A stretch of 64,000 nt of DNA from an uncultured Aquimarina sp. (lineage in GTDB: Bacteria; Bacteroidota; Bacteroidia; Flavobacteriales; Flavobacteriaceae), in contig CANNFM010000013.1 in the NCBI GenBank assembly GCA_947503835.1, forward strand, positions 124,001 to 188,000, in the 5' to 3' direction. Positions 62,641-64,000 of this stretch are shown here, piece after piece. Under the pieces are notes generated by a model. It searched no databases. It saw only the letters and a list, made by a program, of their open reading frames with translations, and had not been told where the DNA came from. The position numbers and the translations under genes were made by a program. Numbering within the stretch: position 1 is the first letter of the stretch; each line of letters opens with the position of its first letter.

Positions 62641-62660
62641 TTACTAAATATATCAACAAA

Positions 62661-62692
62661 AATGCGCAGCCAAAAGCTGCGCATTTTTTTTT
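62661..62692 (+). terminator. Intrinsic terminator of dnaK
   Basis: A perfect 10 bp stem AATGCGCAGC/GCTGCGCATT (62661-62670 with 62676-62685), 5 nt loop, T-run to 62692. Confidence 0.92.
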
Positions 62693-62699
62693 ACCTTTG
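62692..62699 (+). promoter_or_regulatory. Candidate -7 box for the downstream ligase gene
   Basis: TACCTTTG matches TAnnTTTG exactly and starts at the end of the dnaK terminator T-run, 77 bp before the next start codon. The -33 position falls in the terminator stem with no TTG. Confidence 0.3.
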
Positions 62700-62775
62700 T
62701 TTTGTACATAATTCGATCCTCATTTATAATATTAATACGATCTGTACATCTAGTTTTAGTAATCAGAATATACTA

Positions 62776-64000
62776 ATGAATCTATTACAAACTTTTCGTA
62801 AAAAAGTCTTTTGGCTTTACGATTTTTTTAGAGGATATGATATCAGGAATCACTATCGAGACATCAAAAGGATTAATGAAAATCCTACCTCTGAATTCTC
62901 CGAAAATAAAAAAGAAAAATATCTCAACGATATTCTTAAGCATGCAATAGCAACCACCAGGTTTTATCAAAACCAAACCAAATACAATTCAATTTTAGAC
63001 TTTCCGGTAATTAATAAGAACGTGATTAGAGATAATTTTGATGATTTTAAATCATCGAAATATAAAACCAAAAGCTGTGTTTTAGTTTCTACTAGTGGTT
63101 CTACCGGCGCGCCATTTTCGGTACTACAGAATATGAGTAAACGCTGCCGCAATACAGGAGATAATTTGTTTTATTCAAAAAAATCCGGATATGAAATAGG
63201 ATATGAGTTAGTCTATATAAAAATTTGGCCTGATCATATAAAACGTAACATTTTTTCTAAGGATTGGATACAAAACATAGTACCTCAAAGTGTTTTTGAT
63301 CTAGAGGATGATGATATTTCTAAGTTCATTAAAAAGCTAGAAGAAAGTACATCAAAAAAGAGTTTTTTGGGATATGTATCTGCTTTCGAAAAAATATGTA
63401 AATATTTAGATAAGATTAATGCTAAACCAATACAATGTAATGTACATTCTGTTATAACGATTTCTGAAGGATTAAATGAGTATACTCGCAATAGAATGCA
63501 AAAATATTTTGGAGTAGTTCCTGTATCAAGATACTCCAATAACGAAAATGGAATCATAGCACAAGAAGATGGCGATGACAAGCATAGGTTTATGATTAAT
63601 TTAGCAAGTTATCATGTAGAGATTCTACATCTTGATAAAGATATTCCTATAGCTAATGGGGAACGGGGTAGAATTGTAGTTACAGATTTGCATAATTATG
63701 CGATGCCTTTGATACGATATGATACTGGTGATATAGGGGCAATTGATGTTGATGATAAAGGAGTACCCTTTTTAACATCGATAGAAGGTCGGAAATTGGA
63801 TTTGATTTATAATACCAAAGGAGAGATGTTACCATCGCATATTTCTTATAAATTATGTAAATATGGAGAGTATAAGCAATTTCAATTGGTTCAGTATGGA
63901 GAAAAAGAATATTTGATAAAATTAAATACCGATCAAAAAGTTGACGAACAAAAAATGTTGTCTGAGTACAGAGGATATTTTGGACAAGACGCTAATATTA
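62776..64000 (+). CDS. Phenylacetate-CoA ligase / CapK-like adenylate-forming protein (3' partial)
   Basis: The frame opens at the ATG at 62776 and is still open at the window end: 408 complete codons. An N-terminal helical part (YLNDILKHAIATTRFYQ) precedes the AMP-binding P-loop VSTSGSTGAPF (about 105-115); then SRYSNNENGIIAQ (A4-like region), and GRIVVTDLHNYAMPLIRYDTGDIG (A7 region with the ribose-binding aspartate), followed by the hinge to the C-terminal domain. This is the PaaK/CapK/F390-synthetase branch of the ANL superfamily. In Bacteroidota such proteins sit in capsule or exopolysaccharide loci, where their acyl substrate is usually undefined, so this may be the first gene of such a locus (inference; the neighbours are outside the window). 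Confidence 0.85.
   Translation, partial: MNLLQTFRKKVFWLYDFFRGYDIRNHYRDIKRINENPTSEFSENKKEKYLNDILKHAIATTRFYQNQTKYNSILDFPVINKNVIRDNFDDFKSSKYKTKSCVLVSTSGSTGAPFSVLQNMSKRCRNTGDNLFYSKKSGYEIGYELVYIKIWPDHIKRNIFSKDWIQNIVPQSVFDLEDDDISKFIKKLEESTSKKSFLGYVSAFEKICKYLDKINAKPIQCNVHSVITISEGLNEYTRNRMQKYFGVVPVSRYSNNENGIIAQEDGDDKHRFMINLASYHVEILHLDKDIPIANGERGRIVVTDLHNYAMPLIRYDTGDIGAIDVDDKGVPFLTSIEGRKLDLIYNTKGEMLPSHISYKLCKYGEYKQFQLVQYGEKEYLIKLNTDQKVDEQKMLSEYRGYFGQDANI

Noticed and set aside
1..64000. tRNA, rRNA, insertion sequences and prophage
   Set aside because: I looked for T-loop motifs, transposase or integrase proteins and phage structural genes on both strands and saw none.

Overview
The window is chromosomal DNA of a marine-type member of the Bacteroidota, most likely Flavobacteriaceae (the overall character is Aquimarina-like; this is inference, since there is no rRNA in view). 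Grounds: several secreted proteins carry type IX secretion system (T9SS) C-terminal signals of both type A and type B; there are two PorP/SprF-family partners; promoters match the Bacteroidota form TTG-N19-TAnnTTTG; Shine-Dalgarno sequences are largely absent; the DNA is AT-rich; and several families are typical of the phylum (short LeuA, asymmetric ABC-F, free-standing four-helix-bundle S23 protein).

Region 1 (1-18.4 kb): the 3' 12.7 kb of a giant calcium-binding adhesin (more than 4,236 residues, 5' end outside the window), followed by a PorP/SprF outer-membrane protein and an OmpA/PD40/TPR protein. This is the usual arrangement for a T9SS type B substrate and its dedicated partners. An MscS channel follows, then a 1.57 kb non-coding stretch with palindromes, an octamer tandem array and a 67 bp direct duplication.

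Region 2 (18.4-29.5 kb): a second giant type B adhesin (3,380 residues, LamG-like/DUF8202 N-terminus, at least 14 Calx-beta modules) with its own PorP/SprF partner. A terminator-rich gap follows.

Region 3 (30-44.9 kb): housekeeping and envelope genes: TrmH-type methyltransferase, VOC protein, a regulatory-domain protein, DEAD-box helicase, glutamine cyclotransferase, SRP RNA with a textbook promoter, SDR, transaldolase, a thioredoxin-fold lipoprotein lacking its cysteines, an ABC-F ATPase with one degenerate ATP site, and a two-gene operon ending in a large sortilin/BNR-repeat T9SS type A protein.

Region 4 (44.9-64 kb): a TetR regulator divergent from a GMC oxidoreductase, small membrane proteins, the leucine operon leuA-leuC-leuD-leuB, a TPR-like/DMT/DinB operon, rluA-type and panB genes separated by a four-helix-bundle S23 gene inside an inverted repeat, sdaA, dnaK, and the start of a PaaK/CapK-like adenylate-forming gene that runs off the end.

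The most notable features are the two adhesin-plus-partner cassettes with highly homogenised internal repeats, the non-coding octamer array in front of the second adhesin (a candidate length-variable switch), the S23 cassette with complementary ends resembling an rRNA intervening sequence outside rRNA, and a palindrome that overlaps a consensus promoter in the TetR/GMC divergent region.
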